From Bacteroidales bacterium (GTDB lineage: Bacteria; Bacteroidota; Bacteroidia; Bacteroidales; UBA1715), in the NCBI GenBank assembly GCA_031262005.1, contig JAISIO010000104.1, positions 1 to 8,317 on the forward strand: a stretch of 8,317 nt of DNA, written 5' to 3'. The notes beneath the pieces were generated by a model that made no database searches, was not told where the DNA came from, and worked only from the letters and a program-made list of their open reading frames with translations. Positions 1 through 5,500 of the stretch are shown here, piece by piece. Positions within the stretch are counted from its first letter, which is position 1, and each line of letters opens with the position of its first letter. The position numbers and the translations under genes were made by a program.

Positions 1-371
1 GTTACAGCTACAATTTCAGGAGACCAGCCACTGAAGTTATAATCGTATTCCGCTGTGCTTGGTTTCGTTGGAATTTCTCCGCTGTATTCGGGTGTTTCGC
101 CATACAAGTGAATGTCTTCAGCAAGTGTCGAGCCGTCATAGTTTTGCCAAATAATAGCATACTCAATTGCTTCAAAGATAGCATAATATTGAAGTCCGTC
201 TGCAGCAGAAATAGGAAATACAATAGGAGTTGTACCTCCGTCGGTTTCCGCCCATCCTTTAAATTCAAATCCGTCTTTGCTTGGAGCTGTCGGTGCTGAA
301 ACATTTTCTCCCTCACAAACCGTAATCGTTTCGTACACCGCCGATCCGTTATTGAATGTTACGGTTGCTTC
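1..371 (-). repeat. InlB-type repeats 2 and 3 (adjacent; the last is cut by the window edge)
   Basis: Residues 929-995 have the opening ATVTFNNGSA, then APTAPSKDGFEFKGW and the closing YYAIFE. The next copy, from residue 997, belongs to a distinct subtype with IIWQNYDGSTL, YGETPEYSGEIPTKP and YNFSGWSPEIVAV, and it runs off the window. The last motif is usually followed by a short GDATYTATF-like end, so only a small part of this repeat is likely missing. More repeats may follow beyond the edge. Confidence 0.75.
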
Positions 372-3155
372 AGCGTAAAAACTCATGCTACGAGGAGCTG
401 TCGCTTGTCCTTTTTCCGATTCTTTCGTTATGCAAATATCATCATAAGAATTAACACTGAAAGACAAGGTTTTTCCTGCTTGATCTTTCAGATCGCTATA
501 AAACAAGTCAAACTGCGAATTAGTAGTCGTTCCTACTTTCACAATATTTTCATCTTCATCTCTTACTGTCCAAATGTATTCTTTAATATGATTGACTGCT
601 GCTGTAGGGGTAATCATTGCTTGCAATGTTACCAAAGCTTGAATATCCGATTTTTTATCCTCCGAAATATCATCAAGACAAATCTCGGTCTCATCACCCG
701 AATAATCCAAATCAATAGCATATTTGTCGCTAATCTTTACATCTTGCGAAGTAGCCTCTTGAGTATTTCCGCAAGCATCTTCTGCCACTACCTTGAAAAT
801 AGCAGTATAACCGGTAGTGAAAATATACGCATGATCGAGATTTAATCTATCCACTTGATATGTTATAACCGGATTCGTTAAATCAATTTCACTTTTTAAT
901 GTTTCTCCTATCTCATAATTAGGACTTCTACCGATTTCTTTCCATATATATTTATCAATACTGTTTATTGCTTCTTCCGGAGTAAGTTTGGCACTCAGTA
1001 CAATTTTATCTGTTTCATCCAAGCAAACTTCGGCAGCTACTGTCAGGTCGATTGTAACATTAAGCGCAGGTCTTTCTTTTAGTATAATTTTTTGGACAAT
1101 ATAACAACTCGTGCTTGTTTCGCCATCGAACGCATAAAAATAAAGTGTATCCGGAAGTGCGGTCTTATCCACCTCAAATTTAAGCACTTTATCTGCCACA
1201 TCACTGCTTGGTTGCGGAACGGTATGCCCATCAATAGAATAAACCGACCAAGCCCATTTCCATTGATGTGTCCAGTCCGGAGTTTCCCAAAGACGAGTTC
1301 CGGTAAGACCTTCTGCACCACCCACAATTTCTCCTCCACACACAAAAATAGTTGTATCCGGAAGCATGGGTCCTCCGTAATTATTTAACCCTACTGTTAA
1401 CAGATAGATTTCAGCTCCTACCTGAAGTCGATATTCCGTATTTTCGCTTATAATGGTACTTACTTCGGCTGCTGCCGTTGTATCAAAATCGACAAAGAGA
1501 TTGGTACTTCCCGCAGGACGGCGAGCCCAAATAAATTCGGTTTCCGAACCCTGATAGGCTTTATCCAAACTGAGCGTTATTGTTTCTCCAAAACAAGGAA
1601 GGTTATTTGAAGATTGCAAATTAGCAGACAAGACATCTAAATCAAGTGCCTTGCCAAGTACCGTAACTTCATCAATACCGAATTCATAAGTACGAGCTGT
1701 ACCATCTTTTATTTGCCATTGCAGTTTGGTAACTTTGCTTGGATCCCATTCTTTTATCTCAGCTTCCGCTATCCCAACAGGTTGTGCTAACTCTCCGTCT
1801 GCATCAATAGTAGCTCCAGGGAATGCCGCAGTTACCAATGTCCAAGTGGAATGCGCCTGAACCGAATAACTATAATCATATCCGCCATCAGGAGTTACAG
1901 TTGAAAGCATTACACTGAAATTAATTGCATCACCTTTGTGGTAGAAAGAGATTCCGGTTGCTCCGGTCAAATCATAATCACTCTCATCTGTTTTGAATGG
2001 AAAACCAATAGCGGTATATTCATAATCAGGAGCTGCAGGGTTTACTAATTCTCCGGTTGCAACAGCTGCATAGCCTGTACCATCATATCCTCCGTCCGTC
2101 ATCACAAACGGATTTTTTTCGCTTGTAAGCGGATCTATGGTTGATTCTCCGGCTTGGTATGAATACCAATACGTTAACAATTTAATTGCATTTCCGTCTT
2201 CACAGTCTGCAATAACGGTAGAATCAGTTGAATTTGTCGATTTGATAAACGTAGCCGTAAGAGTAGCCGATCCGTTTACTATGTAAGGGAAGGGTACGGC
2301 AACTTCCGCCTCGTTCAACCAACCATTGAATGCGTATCCGGTTTTGGTTGGGTCTGCAGGTTGCTCAATCTCTTCTCCGTCGCATTCTTTTTCTATGAGG
2401 AATGTAACTCCGTCAGCCACAAAAGTAACGGTGTGTTGTTCGCAAGTAGGTTCGATTTCTTCACCGCAAGCCGGCAATTTTTTACCTACCAATTCGATAT
2501 TATCCACGCTGAATGTACCGGTTTGAGCTGTTTCGCTTGATTTGAACGCAAAGGAAATTTGCGCAGCAAGTTTTGCATTAGCTGCCGCATCTTCCGACCA
2601 AAGAGTTTCTGTTCCACCATTACTCCAATCTGTATACACAAAGTCGGCGAAATCAACAATCTTTTTTTCTGTCCAGCTTGTGCTTGCTGCTAATTTCGTA
2701 GGATATTCGTATTGTCTTCCGTTAGAAAGTTGAATTTGCACTACCACTACACCCGCTTTGCTCGTTTTGTAATCAAATTGGAGAGAAGTTGCCCCCGTAA
2801 TATCTACCGGAATTACTTCTTCTGCTGTTGTTTTCGGGCTTAACGGAAATCCTATCATACATCCCCAATTCGCATAACTTGGGTCGGAAGCTCCACCCGT
2901 TACCACCGTGCTATAAGTAACACTCATCGCATTACCCGGATTTCCGCCTTCCGAAGGCATCAAGTTGCCGTCTTCGTCTGTTTCAGCTGCTGTAACCATA
3001 GCTTGAGTATCATCGTCCGTGTACCACCAGGTACAAATGTTTGTCTGAGAACCTTCGCCTTCTCCGTCAAAAAGAAGCGTGTTTTCGTCTTCTGCAGCAA
3101 ATGTCTGCAAACAAGAGATTGCCACTACCATTAAACATAATAATACTTTTTTCAT
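1..3155 (-). CDS. Large secreted modular surface protein, 5' part (CBM11-like, Ig-like and InlB-type repeat domains)
   Basis: The frame is open for 1051 codons from ATG (3155-3153) to the window edge, with no stop, so the C-terminus is missing. Residues 1-20 form a signal peptide: MKK, a hydrophobic core, then a likely signal peptidase I site QTFA|AED. Modules in order: a beta-rich domain at 26-225 resembling CBM11/CIA30-type carbohydrate-binding domains (aromatic CTWWY motif, terminal VDNIELVGK); an InlB-type repeat at 241-303; a second copy of the first domain at 314-502 (TYWYSY, IDEVTVLGK); Ig- or PKD-like segments at about 510-915; an InlB-type repeat at 929-995; and another from 997 to the edge. 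No catalytic motif was recognised. A role in surface adhesion or polysaccharide binding is inferred from the architecture. Bacteroidetes proteins of this kind often end in a type IX secretion sorting domain, but that end is outside the window. It has its own promoter and is divergent from the dcw operon. Confidence 0.9.
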   Translation of the reverse strand, partial: MKKVLLCLMVVAISCLQTFAAEDENTLLFDGEGEGSQTNICTWWYTDDDTQAMVTAAETDEDGNLMPSEGGNPGNAMSVTYSTVVTGGASDPSYANWGCMIGFPLSPKTTAEEVIPVDITGATSLQFDYKTSKAGVVVVQIQLSNGRQYEYPTKLAASTSWTEKKIVDFADFVYTDWSNGGTETLWSEDAAANAKLAAQISFAFKSSETAQTGTFSVDNIELVGKKLPACGEEIEPTCEQHTVTFVADGVTFLIEKECDGEEIEQPADPTKTGYAFNGWLNEAEVAVPFPYIVNGSATLTATFIKSTNSTDSTVIADCEDGNAIKLLTYWYSYQAGESTIDPLTSEKNPFVMTDGGYDGTGYAAVATGELVNPAAPDYEYTAIGFPFKTDESDYDLTGATGISFYHKGDAINFSVMLSTVTPDGGYDYSYSVQAHSTWTLVTAAFPGATIDADGELAQPVGIAEAEIKEWDPSKVTKLQWQIKDGTARTYEFGIDEVTVLGKALDLDVLSANLQSSNNLPCFGETITLSLDKAYQGSETEFIWARRPAGSTNLFVDFDTTAAAEVSTIISENTEYRLQVGAEIYLLTVGLNNYGGPMLPDTTIFVCGGEIVGGAEGLTGTRLWETPDWTHQWKWAWSVYSIDGHTVPQPSSDVADKVLKFEVDKTALPDTLYFYAFDGETSTSCYIVQKIILKERPALNVTIDLTVAAEVCLDETDKIVLSAKLTPEEAINSIDKYIWKEIGRSPNYEIGETLKSEIDLTNPVITYQVDRLNLDHAYIFTTGYTAIFKVVAEDACGNTQEATSQDVKISDKYAIDLDYSGDETEICLDDISEDKKSDIQALVTLQAMITPTAAVNHIKEYIWTVRDEDENIVKVGTTTNSQFDLFYSDLKDQAGKTLSFSVNSYDDICITKESEKGQATAPRSMSFYAEATVTFNNGSAVYETITVCEGENVSAPTAPSKDGFEFKGWAETDGGTTPIVFPISAADGLQYYAIFEAIEYAIIWQNYDGSTLAEDIHLYGETPEYSGEIPTKPSTAEYDYNFSGWSPEIVAV
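411..1031 (-). repeat. Tandem pair of Ig-like domains in the surface protein (residues about 709-808 and 825-915)
   Basis: Two consecutive segments start with E[VI]CLD (residues 709 and 825) and share the pattern hydrophobic-x-L-x-A, TPxxA[IV]NxI and [KE]YIW at the same spacing, giving a period of about 116 residues. Two further segments, starting at PCFGETITLSL (520) and FVCGGEI (605), may be more diverged members of the series. The Cys-led start followed by a Trp strand resembles Ig- or PKD-like domains of Bacteroidetes surface proteins. They probably act as stalk or spacer modules, which is inference. Confidence 0.5.
1650..2216 (-). repeat. CBM11-like domain, copy 2 of 2 (residues 314-502 of the surface protein)
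   Basis: This is the second copy of the domain at 2481-3080, with the same motif order: ADCEDGN opening, TYWYSY, IGFPF, DLTGATGISFYHK, STWTLV and IDEVTVLGK. It is separated from copy 1 by one InlB-type repeat. The copies are strongly diverged, so the duplication is old or the domains were acquired separately. Ligand specificity cannot be read from the sequence. Confidence 0.55.
2247..2435 (-). repeat. InlB-type (Listeria-Bacteroides) repeat 1
   Basis: Residues 241-303 show the family pattern: HTVTFVADG opening, a charged middle (ECDGEEIEQPADPTKTGY), a central FNGW, and a closing LTATF. Such beta-grasp-like repeats are common in surface proteins of Listeria and of Bacteroidetes. This copy lies between the two CBM11-like domains, away from the other repeats. 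Confidence 0.75.
2481..3080 (-). repeat. CBM11-like domain, copy 1 of 2 (residues 26-225 of the surface protein)
   Basis: This segment shares ordered motifs with residues 314-502 of the same protein (1650-2216). Shared motifs are an acidic and glycine-rich opening followed by W-[WY]-Y, then IGFP[LF], then D[IL]TGAT, then an aromatic/lysine motif (QFDYK versus SFYHK), then STWT, and a closing [VI]D[NE][IV]-x-[LV]-x-GK. The duplication is read directly from the translation. The assignment to CBM11/CIA30-like folds is from recalled family patterns and is less sure than the duplication itself. Confidence 0.55.
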
Positions 3156-3235
3156 GATTTTGAATTAAATTTTATGTGGATAAATAATTAAAAATTGAGT
3201 GGTAAATATATTTTTTTTCTGAGAAACAAACACCT

Positions 3236-3243
3236 CAAAAGTA
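3236..3243 (-). promoter_or_regulatory. Bacteroidetes-type -7 promoter box for the surface protein gene
   Basis: On the minus strand this reads TACTTTTG, an exact match to TAnnTTTG. It is the only exact match on that strand in the intergenic region. It would give a leader of roughly 75 nt. About 19-20 nt further upstream there is only a weak -33 candidate, TTTTCG (3268-3263). No Shine-Dalgarno sequence is seen before the ATG, which is usual for the phylum. Confidence 0.5.
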
Positions 3244-3382
3244 TTTTTTTTAGACAAGCACGCGAAAATTGATAAATCTATTTTCAATAACAACGCCCGT
3301 AATATTAGAAAATCCAAAAACGCTTTCCTTTTTATTGTCAAACAACTATGAGTAGACTCTATTATTGAATATAACAGTTCTC

Positions 3383-3403
3383 TATGAGAGGTATTCTCTC
3401 ATA
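3383..3403. repeat. Perfect 8-bp inverted repeat with a 5-nt spacer
   Basis: The arms TATGAGAG (3383-3390) and CTCTCATA (3396-3403) are exact reverse complements around GTATT. The site could be a dimeric regulator's operator or a small hairpin. No T-run follows directly on either strand, so it does not look like an intrinsic terminator, and no gene ends here. Confidence 0.6.
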
Positions 3404-3434
3404 CATTTCAAAGAATTTTTTCAAACCGCATTAT

Positions 3435-3545
3435 TCTGCGAACAAAAAAATATCCACAAACTGCGAAGAGCATTTTTCTGCGAATAGCACGTCTGCGAAT
3501 AAAAAAATCTTTGCGAATAGCATCTTTGCGAAGATAAAATAGCAG
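3435..3545. repeat. Degenerate tandem repeat with six TGCGAA cores
   Basis: TGCGAA starts at 3437, 3462, 3479, 3494, 3512 and 3527 (spacings 25, 17, 15, 18 and 15). The flanks fall into two kinds: one followed by an A-run (copies 1 and 4) and one followed by [TG]AGCA (copies 2, 3 and 5). The last copy is a hybrid. The order suggests a diverged duplication of a unit of about 57 bp, 3435-3491 against 3492-3545. Too irregular for CRISPR. Confidence 0.65.
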
Positions 3546-3658
3546 TGGTTTTAACACTTCACATTCGCTTAGTATTTATAAGCCTTTGCAAGCTTTTTTA
3601 AAAATTAAAAATTTTCTTTTCCAAAAGGAAATCATGAAACTTATCAACAAAACGGAAA

Positions 3659-3685
3659 AAAGTGGAAAAAAGTGGAAAAAAGTGG
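3659..3685 (+). promoter_or_regulatory. Predicted MraZ operator: three direct AAAGTGG repeats at 10-bp spacing
   Basis: AAAGTGG occurs at 3659-3665, 3669-3675 and 3679-3685, each pair separated by AAA. A degenerate fourth unit in the same phase is AAAACGG at 3649-3655. Known MraZ targets are direct repeats with a 10-bp period: TGGGN with 5-nt spacers in E. coli, and AAAGTG[TG]N3 in Mollicutes. The array here fits the second form exactly. It lies just upstream of the mraZ -7 box and covers where a -33 element would be, which suggests autorepression. Binding itself is inferred. Confidence 0.75.
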
Positions 3686-3697
3686 AAAATTATGTTA

Positions 3698-3705
3698 TAT
3701 CTTTG
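3698..3705 (+). promoter_or_regulatory. Bacteroidetes-type -7 promoter box for the mraZ/dcw operon
   Basis: TATCTTTG matches TAnnTTTG exactly and is the only exact plus-strand match in the intergenic region. Transcription would start near 3711, giving a leader of under 20 nt before the mraZ ATG. No TTTG-like -33 box is visible; that position is occupied by the GTGGAAA repeats, so the promoter may be weak or depend on regulator binding. Confidence 0.6.
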
Positions 3706-3728
3706 TGGAAATTTTTTAGCACATTGTA

Positions 3729-4205
3729 ATGCAAACGTTCATAGGCGAACATAGTAGTAAAATTGATGCAAAAGGGCGAGTTTCACTGCCCATACAGCTC
3801 AAACGACAGTTGGGGAAACCCGATGAAGAGCTGCATTTTGTATTGAAAAAAAGTGCTTTCAAGCAATGCTTGGAGTTGCACCCTATGGACACATGGAACG
3901 CTATGATGGGACAATTGACACGAAAGCTCAATCCCATTTTAAATAAACAACATAACGCTTTTCTTACCCAATTCAGCAAAGGGACTTCCGAGGTGTCGCT
4001 TGACGGATTGAACAGAATTTTGATAAACAAAAACTTGTGCGATCTTGCCGGATTCGAAAAAGAAATTGTGTTTCTGGGCGTGGGACAAGTGATTGAACTG
4101 TGGGATAAAGAAAAATACACATCGCCTGAATGTGAGATGAGCCAAGAGGATTTTGAGAACTTAGCAAGCGAAATTTTTGATGCTGGTTTTAATTTATACG
4201 AATAG
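3729..4205 (+). CDS. mraZ: MraZ, transcriptional regulator of the dcw cluster
   Basis: The 158-residue protein is close to the usual length (about 150). It has the two AbrB-like (SpoVT-type) halves of MraZ, each with the conserved DxxxR motif: DAKGR at residues 13-17 (in KIDAKGRVSLP) and DGLNR at 92-96 (in DGLNRILINK). The second half also carries FLGVGQVIELWDKEKY at 115-130, a family signature. MraZ proteins form ring-shaped oligomers that bind direct repeats upstream of their own gene and control the dcw operon; in E. coli it represses, and its excess is countered by RsmH, the next gene here. The matching repeat array lies 44 nt upstream of the start. ATG 3729 is chosen because it begins the canonical N-terminus (MQTFIGEHSSKIDAKGR). 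No Shine-Dalgarno is seen. The gene is first in a tight operon. Confidence 0.95.
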   Translation: MQTFIGEHSSKIDAKGRVSLPIQLKRQLGKPDEELHFVLKKSAFKQCLELHPMDTWNAMMGQLTRKLNPILNKQHNAFLTQFSKGTSEVSLDGLNRILINKNLCDLAGFEKEIVFLGVGQVIELWDKEKYTSPECEMSQEDFENLASEIFDAGFNLYE

Positions 4206-4209
4206 GAGG
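4204..4209 (+). promoter_or_regulatory. Strong Shine-Dalgarno for rsmH
   Basis: AGGAGG overlaps the mraZ stop codon (TAG 4203-4205) and sits 8 nt before the rsmH ATG at 4218. It settles the choice of 4218 over the out-of-frame ATG at 4211. Such a full Shine-Dalgarno is unusual in Bacteroidetes; no other gene start in this window has one. Confidence 0.7.
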
Positions 4210-4217
4210 AATGGAAT

Positions 4218-5120
4218 ATGGAATATCACAATCCGGTACTTCTTACCGAAAGCATTGAAAGTTTGAACATACATCCGAACGGTATTTATATTGATGCCAC
4301 ATTTGGCGGCGGCGGACATTCAAAAGAAATATTAAAACACCTGCAAAAGGGTCATTTATACGGTTTTGACCAAGATGATGATGCGCGCCGTAATATTCCC
4401 AACAGCAACAATTTCACATTCGTTCATCACAATTTTAAATACATCCGTCATTTTATGCGCTATTACGGTGTGGAGCACGTTGATGGTATTTTGGCAGATT
4501 TAGGTGTTTCATCGCATCATTTCGATACTCCCGAACGCGGATTTTCGTTTCGCTTCAATGCGCCACTTGATATGCGCATGGATCAAACAGCTAAGCTCAC
4601 GGCTGCAACAATTGTGAACACATACGAAGAAGCCGATTTACGCAAAATTTTCAAAGAATACGGTGAGATTGCCAATGCACACAAACTTGCACAAAATATA
4701 GTGCGCGAACGAGAAATTTCTCCTATTGAGAGTACCGAACAACTAAAAAACATAGGAAAACGCTTTACAAATCCAAAAATAGAAACAAAATATTTATCAC
4801 AAATATTTCAAGCTCTGCGTATTGAGGTCAATAATGAAATGGGTGTTCTACGAGATTTTCTGCAAGCTGGACTTGCCGTTTTAAAACCCGGCGGTCGATT
4901 TGTTGTAATTACCTACCATTCGCTTGAAGACCGCATGGTGAAAAACTTTTTTAAAACGGGAAATTGTTCAGGCACAATTGAAAAAGATTTTTACGGTAAT
5001 GCGCAAACGCCTTTTGAGCTTATACTCAGAAAAGCACTTGTGCCTACGGACGAAGAAATAGAAATAAACAATAGAGCACGGAGTGCCAAGTTAAGAGTTG
5101 CAACAATTGTAGAAAAATAA
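4218..5120 (+). CDS. rsmH: RsmH (MraW), 16S rRNA (cytosine-1402-N4)-methyltransferase
   Basis: This 300-residue protein is full length for the family. It is a cytoplasmic SAM-dependent enzyme that N4-methylates C1402 of 16S rRNA in the decoding centre. Visible motifs are the SAM-binding loop DATFGGGGHS (26-35), GFDQDDDA (49-56), ADLGVSSHHFD (93-103), ERGFSFRFNAPLDMRMD (106-122), QALRIEVNNE (199-208), the catalytic-region motif YHSLEDRMVK (233-242) and the C-terminal NNRARSAKLR (284-293). The region at about 125-195 is the family's helical insertion. The N-terminus YHNPVLLTE is typical, supporting the ATG used. The gene starts 12 nt after mraZ and has a strong Shine-Dalgarno. In E. coli RsmH can offset the effects of MraZ excess, which fits the pairing. 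No missing motif was noticed. Confidence 0.97.
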   Translation: MEYHNPVLLTESIESLNIHPNGIYIDATFGGGGHSKEILKHLQKGHLYGFDQDDDARRNIPNSNNFTFVHHNFKYIRHFMRYYGVEHVDGILADLGVSSHHFDTPERGFSFRFNAPLDMRMDQTAKLTAATIVNTYEEADLRKIFKEYGEIANAHKLAQNIVREREISPIESTEQLKNIGKRFTNPKIETKYLSQIFQALRIEVNNEMGVLRDFLQAGLAVLKPGGRFVVITYHSLEDRMVKNFFKTGNCSGTIEKDFYGNAQTPFELILRKALVPTDEEIEINNRARSAKLRVATIVEK

Positions 5121-5125
5121 TCGGA

Positions 5126-5500
5126 ATGGGCGATACAAAAATAGGGAAAAAAAAATCTCGTAAAGAAAGAAAATCTTCGGGGAAGGCTATACAAACCGTT
5201 ATTGCCGGCGATTTTCTTGGCAACGAAAAACTGAATCAGCATATTTATTTTATCCTATTTATTGTGGGCTTAGCATTCATATACATAGGAATTGGTAATC
5301 AGGTAGATACCACCACAAAAAGCATTGAAAGAAAGGAAGCGCAAATTAAAGAAATGAAAGCAATATACATTTCGGAATATCGAAAACTGAACGAATTGAA
5401 AACAGCAATGCAAATACACGAACTGATAAAAATACACAATATTGATTTAAAAGAACTCACCGTTCCTCCTTACATTATTTCAACCGATGGAAATAAATAA
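5126..5500 (+). CDS. ftsL: FtsL-like divisome membrane protein
   Basis: This 124-residue bitopic protein is identified by layout and position rather than strong motifs. It has a Lys/Arg-rich cytoplasmic tail (GKKKSRKERKSSGK, residues 7-20), one membrane segment at about 40-57 (IYFILFIVGLAFIYIGIG), and a periplasmic heptad-rich, charged helix at about 62-103 likely to form a coiled coil. A short C-terminal tail contains LTVPPYII. FtsL proteins form a subcomplex with FtsB and FtsQ and help activate FtsW/FtsI. Bacteroidetes carry a diverged FtsL at this place in the dcw cluster. It starts 5 nt after rsmH, and its end overlaps the ftsI start by 14 nt, suggesting translational coupling and matched expression with its partner. 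Confidence 0.8.
   Translation: MGDTKIGKKKSRKERKSSGKAIQTVIAGDFLGNEKLNQHIYFILFIVGLAFIYIGIGNQVDTTTKSIERKEAQIKEMKAIYISEYRKLNELKTAMQIHELIKIHNIDLKELTVPPYIISTDGNK

Larger units (their letters stand above)
3156..3728. other. Divergent intergenic region of 573 bp between the surface protein and mraZ
   Basis: The region is AT-rich and contains no long ORF or recognisable RNA gene. From left to right it holds a minus-strand promoter (3236-3243), an 8-bp inverted repeat (3383-3403), a TGCGAA repeat cluster (3435-3545), a 10-bp direct repeat (3659-3685) and a plus-strand promoter (3698-3705). The stretch from about 3270 to 3380 shows no motif I can name. Two short ORFs (52 and 31 codons) are discussed in the findings and are not called as genes. 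Confidence 0.8.

Noticed and set aside
405..845. Plus-strand ORF of 146 codons, and similar plus-strand ORFs at 108, 1092, 2326 and 2542
   Set aside because: They lie antisense to the continuous 1051-codon surface-protein frame and show no recognisable domain.
3097..3155. Lipoprotein signal for the surface protein (Cys at residue 15)
   Set aside because: The residues before the Cys (VAIS) fit a lipobox poorly, and a good signal peptidase I site (QTFA|A) follows at residue 20.
3437..3532. CRISPR-like array of TGCGAA repeats
   Set aside because: The core is 6 bp, spacing varies from 15 to 25 nt, the flanks are related to each other rather than unique, and there are no cas genes.
3580..3600. 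Possible intrinsic terminator (AAGC ... GCTT followed by a T-run)
   Set aside because: The stem is only 4 bp with an 8-nt loop, and no plus-strand gene ends upstream of it.
4211..4213. Alternative ATG for rsmH at 4211
   Set aside because: It is out of frame with rsmH, too close to the Shine-Dalgarno, and the family N-terminus starts at 4218.
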